Source of the DNA: Atriophallophorus winterbourni
Lineage: Eukaryota; Platyhelminthes; Trematoda; Plagiorchiida; Microphallidae
Direction: 5' to 3'
NCBI GenBank assembly: GCA_013407085.1
Contig: JACCGJ010010478.1
Coordinates: 43,539-107,538, forward strand
Length of the DNA stretch: 64,000 nucleotides
Below the pieces are notes generated by a model that saw nothing but the letters and a program-made list of their open reading frames with translations, did not search any database and was not told where the DNA came from. Shown in pieces: positions 21,325 through 32,353 of this stretch (within the stretch, counting starts at the first letter, position 1; the number at the start of each line of letters is the position of its first letter). The translations under genes were made by a program, and so were the position numbers.

Positions 21325-21566
21325 ATTGGTGGCATTATGTTAAGCGTCGTCTGCAATCTGTGGAGGAGCGGATACAACCCTTTGCTGCTGGCGTGCAACT
21401 GACGCCAAACAACTAAGTTCCGACTATCGTTGCCAGCGCTGCGGGAGAGAATGTTCCTCCCGAATCGAGCTTTTAGTCATTCAAAAAGCTGTGAAACATG
21501 AAATTTCATGCGATTGTGATGTACATATATGGTCGATACCGACCGAAGAAGGCCAACAAACCAACC
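21292..21566 (+). mobile_element. RTE 3' fragment
   Basis: Begins at the ELALDRSHW-coding block and ends near 21,560 with CCAACAAACCAACC, a mutated CAA tail. It abuts the 5' end of the CR1 copy. After it, unit 1 resumes alignment with unit 2 (21,568/51,311). Confidence 0.7.
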
Positions 21567-22129
21567 AATACAAACCTTGATTTTTTTAATTATTTATGTG
21601 GCTCAAATATTTCTGTGCGTTCGCATACCACGTAAACTACGCTTTGGCTTCACTGAAGGAAATATTTTAAATTGCAAATTCATCGTGCAATTGCCCCATC
21701 ATTTTTATCTTCTCGTGTAATTTTTTTCCAAGCACTGTTATCTCCTTAAACGTCAAAAAGCCATAAAGACTCGATCGAATGTATCATATCATATTTCAAA
21801 AGAGCATTATATAGGGGTTCTTATGAATACTTTGCTGTGATTTGTCTGATTGATCTAAAGCAAATAAGCGTATTAGTTGTGGAGATGTAGAGATACAATT
21901 TATCAATAATTTCAAGCATGCATATTTGATATTTTGTCCGAAACTCTAATTTCACTTCTTTCTTGTCCATGATCATTCAATGTTTCATTCCACGGGAAAT
22001 AAATGTAGCATTTAAATTACAAAAGTTGTGATTTCAATGCTGTTCACGTAGCAAGAAGATTCACAATATAGTTGTAGTTTAACATAACAAATTTTAGATT
22101 TGAGTTTAAATTGGGATTTGTTATTTTAA
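21567..22129. other. No gene recognised
   Basis: Collinear with 51,311-51,850. Short frames only. Confidence 0.5.
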
Positions 22130-22245
22130 TTGGTCTCATTTGGTTGATGTCCACCATGGATGTACATCGGTATCGCATGTTTTTTTCATGCTCCACGGCT
22201 TTTCAAAAAACTCAACAGTCTTATTCGGGTATCCAGTGATAGGCC
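22130..22245 (-). mobile_element. RTE 3' end fragment, minus strand (unit 1)
   Basis: The reverse complement carries the RTE terminal segment (GATGTACATCCATGG and GGAGCATGAA blocks). The partner is 51,850-51,945. Confidence 0.6.
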
Positions 22246-22649
22246 GGACTTGGTTGATCTGCGTCAGTTGATATAATTTTTTCCCTTATTGTTTGTAAAA
22301 TATGGACTCTTTATTTCTATGCACGGATATTGATTTTGATATGCCTCTTAATAAAACTCACAAATCTCTCTGAAGTGCAGCGCTGAAAATGAAGTTGAAA
22401 TTGTTGTTTGTAAGCGGGTAATTAAAATATCCCTTATTCAACGTTTTCCTGAATTTCAGAACAATGCTTTTGAATTATACTTCCAAGTTCAATACGATAT
22501 TCATTACACTCAATTTGCTTTGCAAACACGTGCAGATCTTATTGATTCACTCAAAATATGAGCTTTTCTAAATAAATTTTGTTTTGACGTAATAGCAGTT
22601 TGAATCGTTTTCATAAATTTGAACAAAATGACTAGCTACCAATGCAACT

Positions 22650-24150
22650 CATCAGATCCACTAGTGTAGCTGTAACATAGCCATTCCGGCGATTGCTACT
22701 TCAGTGCTACCAACAGGTGTGTCTCACAAAAGAGGACCGTAACTCTATTAATTACAGAGTAAACTCCTCTCTGAATGTTGTAGGGAAATTCTTTGCGAAA
22801 ATCTTACACATCAGGCTACGAATTTTAGGCGATAGAGTTCATTTCGAAACACCATGTGTCTTCCGTAAGGAAAGATCAACAGATGGAATAATCTTCTCCT
22901 GAGAAAACTTCAACAAATCCGCCAAAATAGGATGTTCTACTATTTATTTAAAAAATACATTGGAATATGTCAGCATGGATGGTCTTTTCGCAATACTTGA
23001 CCGTATAGACTGTCTCGATACTACATAAACAAGCTATTTTGTTTCATTCTGAACAGAAATTTAAATTTCAGTGAAATTTGCCCATGCGTCGAAGTTATTA
23101 TTCTCGCTCTCATGCTGCATGGCACTTCTTTAGCTCTGCTACTGGAGCATGGGACCAAAGAGTGTTTAACTACAAGCGCAAAGTGATGGCAAACTTCTCA
23201 ACCTAAACCGGTCGAGAGCATAAACGGAAGTACTGGATAGGCTTATCTGTGCCCCACTGTTTGCTTGAAATGCAGCCGTTATTGTTCACTCTCAAAAAGA
23301 CCCCGGTCGCTAATAAAGTGCTGAATATCGGGTATCGGAAGCTTTACACTGAAAATCAGCATGAGCAATACCAAATTCTTCATTCAAGAGACTGGATTGT
23401 CAATTATCATCAGTGTTGAAAAAATATCAAATTAAATCAGAGGATCATTTCACTATCTTAGTCGAACCTTCGCGGATTACCTTTCGCTAGACACGTAGAT
23501 TGATAAGCCGATTTGCAGAGCAGCTGCCATACGATTCTTTTGAAATTCCTTGTCCGAGGCAACCGCAAGACTAATATTATGGTACAAGCCGAGTGCGTAC
23601 TAGATGCTTTAATTAAAACAGTGAAACATAAGGCGACCACGCAAAGGACGAACACAAGCTGATGGCTTTCCATTTAGGAATTAAACACACGGAGCTGCAT
23701 TCTGAAGATGGTCGAATAAGCAAATTAATGTGGCGATACTGTGAAAGCGCCACCTGCGCTCCAAGGTTCATGTGTACAGAATGGTTGCATTAAATAAAGT
23801 CTACGATATGCTGATTGAAATTAGAAAGTTGACCTTCGGGGCAGACCGCATTTGCGGTTCGATGTCGTCTATGTAAGAGTTTCAAAAACGATTTACATTG
23901 ACGATTCTATTTTGGAAGAACTAGCTTTTGAACCCTCACTTCTGTGACAATGTAAGAAGCGTCGTCTGCAAGCAAGGTGAGAGCATATAGTGCTCTCCGC
24001 TGCTTAATGCATACCTGGCACAGTTCGCAGTGAGTGCAACGAAAAAGTTTGTTTCTTCATAAGCGAGATGGTTAGCCATTAGGAACGCTTTGGTTCACAA
24101 ACCCATCCTGCGCTCATAATGTACATCAACGGGTGAAACGATCGATCCGT
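22650..24150 (+). mobile_element. Degenerate RTE-type LINE (unit 1)
   Basis: The oldest-looking RTE copy. A 69-codon frame at 22,693 still shows fingers-region blocks (NVVGKFFAKILHIRLR, FRKERSTDGIIF). The catalytic region near 23,070-23,300 is recognisable (SDGKLLNLNRSRA) but full of stops. The post-RT part continues to 24,010, with LALDRS-like relics. In unit 2 only 52,265-52,500 remains; about 1.15 kb is missing there. Confidence 0.65.
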
Positions 24151-24187
24151 CATAACGTTTGATGTCGCTGTAAACGAAACCATAGGC

Positions 24188-24290
24188 TCACTGAACATGA
24201 TCTTACTGTCTCCACCTGATGACTGCAAACAGCCAGATACTCGTAGTGGTGTTTAAGGGATGGGGATGTGAGCACCACAATACATTGAAA
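24188..24290 (+). mobile_element. Hammerhead repeat fragment, GUA subfamily (unit 1)
   Basis: Truncated unit with stem I CUCCAC, CTGATGA at 24,216-24,222, a second arm of GATA instead of GAAA, and CGTAGTGGTG. Predicted inactive. Confidence 0.6.
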
Positions 24291-25145
24291 CCAAAGTTGT
24301 TTTGGGTTTGAATGTGACTGGCAATTTCAAATTGTCCCATTATTATTTAACGAATTACAATTTAGGCAAATTGATTTCGAGTAGCTGGAAATTCTTTTTC
24401 CGAAAAACGCTTTCTTCTCTCATCTTCAAACTGTTGGGAATGTGACAGCATAAGCTCATTGAGTTATACGATTCCGATGCAATTATCTAAGACATTTATA
24501 TCTGAATATCTATTGCTATATATATTTATACATTTGGTACCGGTACTTCATTTGTGTGTAAATATTTTATGAAACTCAATATTACTCACAATTTGGTTTT
24601 CTCTGCAGTACTGTAAACAAGCAGAAACAATTCATTTTATAAATTTCGTAAAGATCATTGTGCTTCGTTTCAACTAAACATATTTGCGTTCATATAATAA
24701 TTAGTAATTTGCTCGTCACAACTCACTCCAGCAAATTTTTCATGAAGCTGTTAAAAATCAAAATACATATTGTAAACTTTTGTAATCTATTCCACCATCT
24801 TTGCAAAGACACTGTTTACATACCGCCAATATAAATCGACCCTACTGTATATAGAAAACAAGAGGAACAGCTTGAGCCATTTATAATCCGTAAAAAAATT
24901 ATTGGAATTTACTTCAAGAGAGAAATATTTACAAACTTTGGAAAAATTCGAATGATTTGTTGTTAAAGAAATAAATGATTAGATATATGAACTGAGCGAA
25001 ATGATATCCCGTAAACTCGAAATAATCGTAATCTATGAATTTTTAATTAATACCCACTCACCTAGGAATATATTTCAGTTCACTGAAAATAAATACATTA
25101 TTTTGTTTTTGTTTTAAACTATCTTTGTTTACATGTAAAATGTTA
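24291..25145. other. No gene recognised
   Basis: Includes a decayed copy of the hairpin/TTC LINE 3' end near 24,380-24,420. The rest aligns with 52,870-53,620. Confidence 0.5.
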
Positions 25146-25189
25146 AACTCGGTAAATCATTCGAATTCACATACTCTCTGGTACCTCAG

Positions 25190-25985
25190 CAACTTTCATG
25201 GGTTACGGAAAAGAAAGACCTGGGTGTATGGACTAGCAGCAATATGAAGTCTTCACTGCAGTGTTCTGTTGTATACAAAAAGTCCAGCCAAAGCTAAGCA
25301 TATCTCCGAAGGATCTTCGGCAGTTTCACAAAGTAGATACTCCCGCGGTTATTTAACACCTATAGCAAACCAATAATGGAGTACGCTGTTGAAGCATGTT
25401 CCCCATGGTTACAGAAGGACATGACCTTGCTGCAACGCGTATACCACCGCGCTACAAAACTGGTGACCGGGCTATGCAACAGGCCATACTAGGAGAGGAT
25501 TGTAACTATAAATCTCTTTGACTATTCGTACCGTCGTCTCACGGGTGACTTGATTTTGCTATTCAAAATTCTGCATACAGTGGTTCACCCACCTGAACAC
25601 CTGTTTCATCGACAAGAAGCACATGGTAGCAGATCTCATGGCTACAAGTTTATTATTCCACACTCCAGATCAAATTGTCGAAGGTTTTTCTCTGCTGTCA
25701 GAGTTTGTATTATATGGAACTCTGCCCCACATATCATTTGCGCATCAAGCCTGAACTTGTTCAAGGCTGAACTTGACACGTATATGTTGACTGAATCCAA
25801 CCTCGCACTTGAATACATGTGCTGACTTTCTATATAGATAAAACATTTGTGTTTTTTATGCATTCCCCATATTTTCAATCTGTGGTTACTGTAAAGTATT
25901 TGCTTTTTGGATCATTGAAACTTTGAATTACGGTGAATTACTTTCAATTATATTTTTGACAATAAAGTTTACGTAGTATTACAAC
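25190..25985 (+). mobile_element. CR1-type LINE 3' fragment, unit 1 only
   Basis: Starts near an EKKDLGVWTS block and continues through FNTYSKPIMEYAVEA, LLQRVYHRATKLVTGL, and FFSAVRVCIIWNSAP within the 91-codon frame at 25,550-25,825. Stops interrupt it near 25,295, 25,335 and 25,492. The 3' end has a diverged TTTGAATTAC tail at 25,920-25,950. Unit 2 has an unrelated CR1-like element at this junction. Confidence 0.75.
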
Positions 25986-25989
25986 TCGA

Positions 25990-26640
25990 AAAATGAAACG
26001 TTCAGAAGACGTTCAGTATAATATCCTCAACATCTGTAATCAGTATATCAATGAAATAATCAGAAAATATATTACATTTTTTTATTTTAACGACAATGTA
26101 ACTCATCTTTGAATGCAACTTACAAGGCTGGGTTTTCCGTTCTACATAAAAATGGTCGAAAATGGTTCAATATATTTGAAGAATTCTAGAGCTTATTTTT
26201 CGATTACTAAGCTGCGTAGAAAAAAGAAAATGCACAAATTAACAAGCAGACGACCATATAACGGATTCGAATATGTAGTGAATGAATAATGCATATTTTA
26301 CTTTCAGGAAGATTGCCAGTTCTAATTTTCAGCTCAAACTTGAAACTGACACAAGTGTTGATCAGCGGCGTAACTGAATTGATTGGCATTTTCAAAAATA
26401 TATTTATGGTCGTTCAGACAATTTTATAATTATATTTGCCTCTTCCGCGTTTAAAAGCGATATATATATATATCGTTGCCATCCATTAAGTATCTTTATG
26501 TTGCTGATAAATGGTCGCATGATTCAATTCGTGAAAGTTAAATTCATAAAATCTTTGCTAAACTCACAGTTTGTAGACATTCATTTTCCTGGAATAAATA
26601 ACCAATGCAAAATTCAATCGGTTATCGTGTATGTGTACCG
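25990..26640. other. No gene recognised
   Basis: Start of the right half of unit 1 (partner 57,577). A (TA) tract at 26,461-26,473 corresponds to a much longer tract at 58,043-58,089. Confidence 0.5.
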
Positions 26641-26733
26641 TAAGAAATTAAATGAGCAATTTGGTTCGTGATCACGGGTTCAAGCATTAGTCACATGTGG
26701 TTTGACATATGTGATTTAACAGGTTGGTAGTAC
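26640..26733 (+). mobile_element. Hammerhead repeat, left half, interrupted by the MULE (unit 1)
   Basis: Shows the GCAATTTGGTTCGTGATCAC-like box, then GTTTGACATATGTGATTTAAC and AACAGGTTGGTAGTAC, where the MULE begins. The right half is missing in unit 1. Confidence 0.6.
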
Positions 26734-27356
26734 CGATTCAGTGACACTTAATCGTCAGACACTTTATCGCCGACGCTTAATCCCTAGAGACTTAATCATC
26801 AGAAATTCAACACCCATGTCACTTCATTCCCAGTCACTTAATCTTCAGTCACTTCATACCCAGTTTGATAAAATCTGAAGAATGCAGAATACGTTTAAAT
26901 GAATTTATTTAGCGGAAGAGTCTTGCAATTGATTTTAAGAAAGTCAATCGTTCCGTAGTTGTGTATCGCTCAATTGCTCGAGAAGTTCTAGCACATATCT
27001 CAGCATACTTCTTCTTCTGTTTGATATGAACTCCCGCACTTGCTTAAAGAACTTAGGCCGTAAGCTGTCGGCAATCCTTTCTCAAACTGTTAAGAAATGT
27101 TCACGTAGTTGGATGTTGTCAAGAAAAGAGTTACTGTAATGCATAATAAAAGCCTTCTACAGCATTATTCGTTCGGGCAACACCACTATTTGCGTCTTCA
27201 TACTTATTCCAGGATTCAGGTGGAAATATAGCTGGTGCAAAATTTTATCTTCTACCTCTAATTCGTCGACCTTGGAAAAAGTTATGTACGAAATAAGATA
27301 ATAGTTAATTCAACCACTCACTTTCAGGCATAGATTCGGCTAAAATCTTACATGTA
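26734..27356 (-). mobile_element. MULE-like DNA transposon remnant (unit 1, right end deleted)
   Basis: The left end is a subterminal array of degenerate CACTTAATCnnCAGA units (26,745-26,865). The interior encodes, on the minus strand, the same transposase C-terminal relic as unit 2 at 58,600-58,810. The right terminal array present in unit 2 is absent: from about 27,356 the sequence jumps to what aligns with 59,508, a loss of roughly 570 bp. Confidence 0.6.
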
Positions 27357-28679
27357 CTCAAAAATACGAATAATTTCAACATAATCAAGATACACTCACA
27401 TATCATCCCATTCAATAATTCTGTTAAAAACATGAAATGCGAAACCATTAAGTAGCATTACATTTCGGGAAAATCTATCGTCGCAAGCATGCATATTTCA
27501 AACCGTTTCTACAGAGGATCGTTATAGCAGGTCCGATAAAAATAAAATAAATAAAGTTGCGAATCACAAGTTTCACTATCTCCGTTATTAATATATCTAT
27601 CCATCTAGAATTTAGAAATATTCATGAAACATTCCCAATGCTGGTTAAACATTTGAGACCTTTCAAAAATCGTAAAGGCTGAATAAGAAGCAGAAAAATG
27701 TGTCAACCGAAAAGTGGTTTCGAATAGTATAAAAACGTTAATATAATTGGCGTTATGGAGTAACACAATTAAATTGGAATATTTCAAGATTCGAGATAAT
27801 GTATGATGGATATTATTATTTGCTTTTAAAATCTTATTTCATTATATTTGTGGTAAACCATTTTTGCAATGAATCGGTTAGAGCTGGTTTTGGATAACAA
27901 AAGTTTCGCCAAAGAAAGAGGTTGATACGAAATAGTAAACGCTGTGGCGAATGCTGTCAGCAAGATGTTTGGATGGACATGTTCACTGTCAAGCGTTCTG
28001 TTTGGCAGCGGCATAAAACCTAATGTGCACGTTGATCGCACAAGCACTTGGGCAGCGGACGCTGTTCACACCTTCACACAAAATAAACAACTCCGGGATT
28101 AATCCACATGTGAGGAGTGGATCATTTCGCTCCGAACTTACATGTCTACCTAAGTTAACTTTTGATTGGTCAACAAACTGCCATTGTGAACCTTATGCCC
28201 ATGGTTTGACAAAGATTTTGTGTCAGAAGTGAAACATGACCAACATTTTCATTATTTTATAATGTAACATGAAGTCTATGCTTTTATAAGGTACTCATTT
28301 TCAACGTGACAGCAACTTTGTCGTTTAACTTTTGTGCGGGATTAAAAAGGGTAAAACTCACGCTTCATGTTGTCTAGTTATTCTGTCAAAGATTAATTAT
28401 TATTTATAAGTCAATCAAAATCAGGTGAAAAATAATACACCGGCAGTGTGCTGAGCCGTGCTCGAAATTAATATTTTCATGCCTTTTTATTTTTTCAGTC
28501 AACACGGAACCTTTTGTTTTGAAACGTTTTAACATGTTGCGATGTAAACAAAGGACGTTTGATGCCCCGCACGCTTTAAATGCTGCGCAATATTTTTATT
28601 TTGAAAGATTGGGAATTTGCTGCACCGGTCAGAAAAATACCAAGGGAAATTAAACATGTAGGTGTAAAAATCGTGCAGC
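27357..28679. other. No gene recognised
   Basis: Aligns with 59,510-60,600. Short frames such as 28,023-28,232 are altered in unit 2. Confidence 0.45.
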
Positions 28680-28875
28680 CTAATGTTTCATTAACTTACA
28701 TCACAACGTCATCAGACGAAACCAAAGCTGTTTTGGATTTGAATGTGACTGGCAATCTCAAATTTTCCCAATCAAAGTTTGACGTCTCTCTTTTTCGCAT
28801 TAAAAATCTGTGTTTCAACTAATTTGATTAGCTGGAAATTCGTTTTAACGAATAAAGTTTTTTTCTTCTTCTTCT
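28680..28875 (+). repeat. LINE/SINE 3' end with hairpin and (TTC)n tail
   Basis: Ends AAATTCGTTTTAACGAATAAAG followed by T-rich DNA and (TTC)4 at 28,862-28,875. It is the same terminal structure as at 1,941-1,990 and, inverted, at 6,336-6,390. Confidence 0.6.
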
Positions 28876-29084
28876 ATATGTTGCGGGAAAAAAACGATCA
28901 AATTTTTCTCCAAAATTATTGTTTTAAATACATCCCCTGATATACACACAGCAAACGGTTTCTGGTGTTTCAGGTTTTAAAAAGGCTTCTAACAGTAGCT
29001 TCAAGCACTAACTATGTTTCTCGAATTAATTTGGAAATGAAAATTACAATATTATCACAACAATATCAAGATTCACTGAACCTG

Positions 29085-29165
29085 ATCTTACTGTCTCCAC
29101 CTGATGACGGCAACTAGCCAGAAACCCGTAGTAGTGTGTAAGGGATGGGGTATGTTAGCACCACA
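29085..29165 (+). mobile_element. Hammerhead repeat fragment, GUA subfamily (unit 1)
   Basis: Starts with CTGAACCTGATCTTACTGTC and keeps the ribozyme. The rest of the unit, still complete in unit 2 (60,840-61,070), is deleted. Confidence 0.65.
29095..29136 (+). ncRNA. Hammerhead ribozyme, core intact, weakened stem I
   Basis: CUCCAC, CUGAUGA (29,101-29,107), stem II CGGC/GCCA with loop AACUA, GAAA, then CCCGUA and GUAGUG. The core is conserved, but stem I has a C-A mismatch and stem III has lost its CCGG symmetry. Activity is doubtful. Confidence 0.65.
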
Positions 29166-29499
29166 ATACATTGTACAATATTAATACTTACAGTTTAGTT
29201 TGAAGATTCAACCTGCAATAAAATGAATAATAATGAATATATTCGCAACTCAAAGGAAAATCGCCTCGGTCGACTCAACTCACACATTGGATCTGGTCAA
29301 CTTTCTGTGTGAAAATAAATTTCGATTAAGAATCAAATATTTAATTCTGATTATATTCTTTTCAGGCAACATATTATAAAATTTCAATTAATCAATATAC
29401 AATATCGTGATTGAAACTAGAAACGGATCGGTGAAACCAGTATTATCGATCAATGATCGCGTAACTAGTAGCATTGTTTGAATTATTAAAAGTCAAACA

Positions 29500-29610
29500 A
29501 TGTTGATAAAAGGCCAAAGTATTCAGGTGCTTACATCCCCATCCCTTGCACACCACTACCATTTCCTGGCTGTTTGCCGTCATCGGGTGGAGAAAGTAAG
29601 ATCAGGTTCA
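29500..29610 (-). mobile_element. Hammerhead repeat fragment, minus strand (unit 1)
   Basis: The reverse complement carries CCGATGA (altered) and GAAA followed by TGGTA. The partner at 61,436-61,477 in unit 2 has CTGATGA and CCGGTA, so the unit 1 copy decayed after the duplication. Confidence 0.65.
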
Positions 29611-30029
29611 GTGAGCTTTGATAGAAATTATCATAATCAACTTTCGAATAACAGCTTTCCAAATAAAAAGGTTAATCTATATTTGTGCCATCTACTGTGG
29701 AAATTCAATCAATGCGGTTGTATGAATTAACAAAACAGAACTGCATTACGCAGATGAGCCACAGAGCGTAATCTAGCGAAATATAATTCGTTGAACTTGT
29801 CATGCTTGTTACATGAAAACCGCAGTAGTTATAAAGCTATTAACTGTGTAAAATTAAAAGTAGGTTGAGCTTAAGTTTTGATAAAATTTGTATTTGAAAA
29901 TGAATGAGATTTCCATCAGGAAAGATTCACCAACACTTGTTCGTATTAATCAATTTGGTGAGCCGTCTTCGAGAAGCCAGTCGTTTCCTGAGCACCATTA
30001 ACCAGATTGTAGTTATCAAGGCCATTTAA
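29611..30029. other. No gene recognised
   Basis: Aligns with 61,500-61,920. Confidence 0.4.
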
Positions 30030-30125
30030 ATGAATGTTTTCCTGATCCTACTATCCCTACTTGATGAGTGCAAACAGCACGAAACCGGTCGTGGCCCGTT
30101 TGTGTGATAGAAGTACATGCAAATG
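30030..30125 (+). ncRNA. Hammerhead ribozyme relic, GUC subfamily (unit 1)
   Basis: CCCUAC (30,055-30,060) is followed by UUGAUGA instead of CUGAUGA. GUGC/GCAC, GAAA and CCGGUC are perfect, then GUGGCC. The C-to-U change at the first, essential core base is shared with unit 2 (61,955), so the loss predates the duplication. Confidence 0.7.
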
Positions 30126-30454
30126 AGCGAATGTATTCCATGTTTAAGATTTTTCCTTGAGAAAACTTACGTTAATCCGGAACCAACTGCTGCAAGTGTG
30201 GAAATCAAGTTTGTGAAAAACAGTCATCAACACAAATTTAAGTTACGTGGAAAAGCTTGGCAAATATTATGATTTACTATCAAATATATCAGATTAGTAA
30301 TTACAAAACTTACTGATTGCAATAATGCAGGCGGAAATGAACAAAAGATTCATTTTTTGTTATTAAGAAAATGAACGTTTCGCGTTACACTAAACATCGG
30401 GTGATTCCTGTGTTTTTATAGTGTTATTTTGTTTTTGTTTTTGTTATGCAGCAA

Positions 30455-31830
30455 TAAGTTCCGAAAAAGCAAGAAAAACAAATATTTCAGTGATACATCT
30501 GATTCAGAGTCATATCACTGGAGATTCATACAGAACTTTCAGAGAATTGTTTACCAGTTCATCTAATGAATCAGTTGTTAGCAAAACATATAATATTCTA
30601 TTTTCGTTCTAACAGTAGGTACTTAGTGGATATTTATCAAGAAAAACTTTCGTCATCAAATGTTTATTCTATGCGATTCCAAATATTATCATCTATTCAA
30701 ATCAACCTGATATCTAACGAGTTTAGAAAATCCCATGTTACTGCAATCTTTAATAGCCCTACAGCTTTAGGAAACTCTCTAATCATCGGATTGCTCAGTA
30801 ATATATATTTGTCTAAAAGCCAATAATCTTCATCATATACACAATATTAGAACATTATATTTTCCGATGTAATTAATGCTTTAATGTACGGCAGTGAACC
30901 ATGGACCACTCACGCAATGCACGAACGGAAGCTGAATGATTTTCATCTACGAAGCATCCTTCGTATCTGGGACATATCGTGGATGGACAGAGTGACTAAC
31001 GTTGGAATGCTTTCAAAGCGCCGCTTGCGGTGGCTTGGTCATGTCTACCGAATGGAAAATGGTCGGTACAAAGACGTTTGCAGAAGAGATATGAAAGCTC
31101 TTGGCATTGACCCAGCGAGTTGAGAAGAACTTGCTCTTGATCGCACACATTGGAAACATTGTGTAAAGCATCGTCTGCAAGCTGAGGAGGAGCAGATACA
31201 GCTTTTCGCTGCTGAACGCAGATAACGCTGCCGGCGTGCAAGTGATGCACTAAAACTGAGTTCTGACTATCGTTGCCATCGCTGCGGGAGAGATTGTTTA
31301 TCCCGAATTGGAATGTTTAATCATTCAAAAGGCTGTAGGACATGAACATTCATGAAAATTGTGATGTACATGCATGGTCAAAATCGACCGAAGAATGCCA
31401 ACAACAACAAAAATATTTCCAGATGGGTAACCTAAACTTGTGTCACGACAGCTCGATCCGTAGAAGAATTATGAGGTATTTCTTCTAACATCAATGAGTC
31501 AACCAAATTAGGGTAACGTCGATCTTGGACTTCCAAGTCGATTTTGGCGCTAAGAAATCAAGCCTGATGAAGCTTCCATTTTGCACAAACCAGTGAATCA
31601 TTAGTGTCGCAGTCCGCGATTTGATATGAACTGGTAAAGAGTAAGCATCTTATATTAGTGAGCCTAACAGGAATAAGATCACTAATGCAAATGATTAGAC
31701 CGAGGATGTGTCCTAGGGAATTTATGCTGTGAAATTGTTCGGAACAAATGAAATAGTGACACAAATACTAAACTGTGTCCATAGTTCCAAACGTTGTTCT
31801 GAATTATAGTTTATTCTACTTACTCCGAAC
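30455..31830 (+). repeat. Block E, copy 2
   Basis: Homologous to 4,279-5,605 and 62,345-63,720. This copy contains the RTE fragment at 30,871-31,412 with its (CAA)n tail. Confidence 0.85.
30871..31412 (+). pseudogene. RTE 3' fragment in block E, copy 2
   Basis: An 80-codon frame (30,884-31,123) holds MYGSEPWTTHA, ISWMDRVTN, RRLRWLGHVYRMENG and DMKALGIDPAS, then a stop. It has the same two internal deletions as copies 1 and 3. The 3' end is GGCCAACAACAAC-like at 31,395-31,412. Confidence 0.75.
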
Positions 31831-31895
31831 TTCTTCATAAATCTTGGACTCAAATCGTGATCTGCAACAAAAATATGGCATTGAAATCACTGAAT

Positions 31896-32316
31896 ATCAC
31901 AACATAGTTTTTTAATCGCACGTTTTTGAGGACTGTTGTAATGAGTTGATAATAAACGTCTATCTCAGCAGGTTTTAACAGACACTAATGATGCTTTCGA
32001 GATGTAGAGTTCGAATCCGTTCGCTGCCGCTGCACGATTCACACCTCTATATGCACCAGACAATAACGACTGTCACTTTTTTGGAGCGGAGCGAAGTGCG
32101 AAGCAAATATTCGCTTCGCTTCACAACTTCGCTTCGCTTTAAATCCTAAAGCGAAGTATTCGTTATTGTCTGATAGGCACTCCAAGATTTTTAGAGCCGC
32201 CTTCAGTTCATTGGTTATAACAAATGATTTTCTTACACCTGTTATGTTGGAAACGTCGTCATGTAATCCAGGATGCGAGCATCCAGGTTCCCGGTTTTAG
32301 AGCAGATCTGTCGTAT
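31896..32316. repeat. Block X, copy 2 (with MITE insertion)
   Basis: Homologous to 1-390 apart from the 116 bp insertion at 32,057-32,172. Homology stops near 32,316, just before the CR1 tail at 32,354. Confidence 0.8.
32057..32172. mobile_element. hAT-like MITE, 116 bp
   Basis: Terminal inverted repeats CAGACAATAACGA / TCGTTATTGTCTG (13 bp perfect) are flanked by an 8 bp target duplication ATATGCAC (32,049-32,056) / ATAGGCAC (32,173-32,180) with one mismatch. The empty site is ATAGGCAC at 233-240. An 8 bp duplication and a CAG terminus fit the hAT superfamily. The interior is packed with GCGAAG / CTTCGC hexamers in both orientations and is non-coding. Confidence 0.85.
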
Positions 32317-32353
32317 GTCCATATTCCATGTTCCATATATATGTCTAGAAGCC

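Larger units (their letters stand above)
5641..32316. repeat. Tandem segmental duplication, unit 1
   Basis: This segment is collinear with 38,331-64,000. Anchor pairs seen by eye: 5,641/38,331, 8,310/40,960, 12,940/45,570, 17,186/50,143, 21,568/51,311, 25,992/57,577, 28,023/60,180 and 31,896/63,786. The offset stays between about 29.7 and 33 kb. Unit 1 alone carries the CR1 copy at 18,303-21,290, the hammerhead array at 16,005-16,763 and a 75 bp tandem duplication. Unit 2 alone carries the LTR element and a different CR1 copy. No host gene is recognised inside the unit, so it looks like an amplified block of old repeats. Whether it is a true array or a partly collapsed assembly cannot be decided from sequence alone. 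Confidence 0.9.

Noticed and set aside
26745..26865. CRISPR-like array of short units
   Set aside because: Units are degenerate, contiguous and without unique spacers, and they form one end of a DNA transposon.
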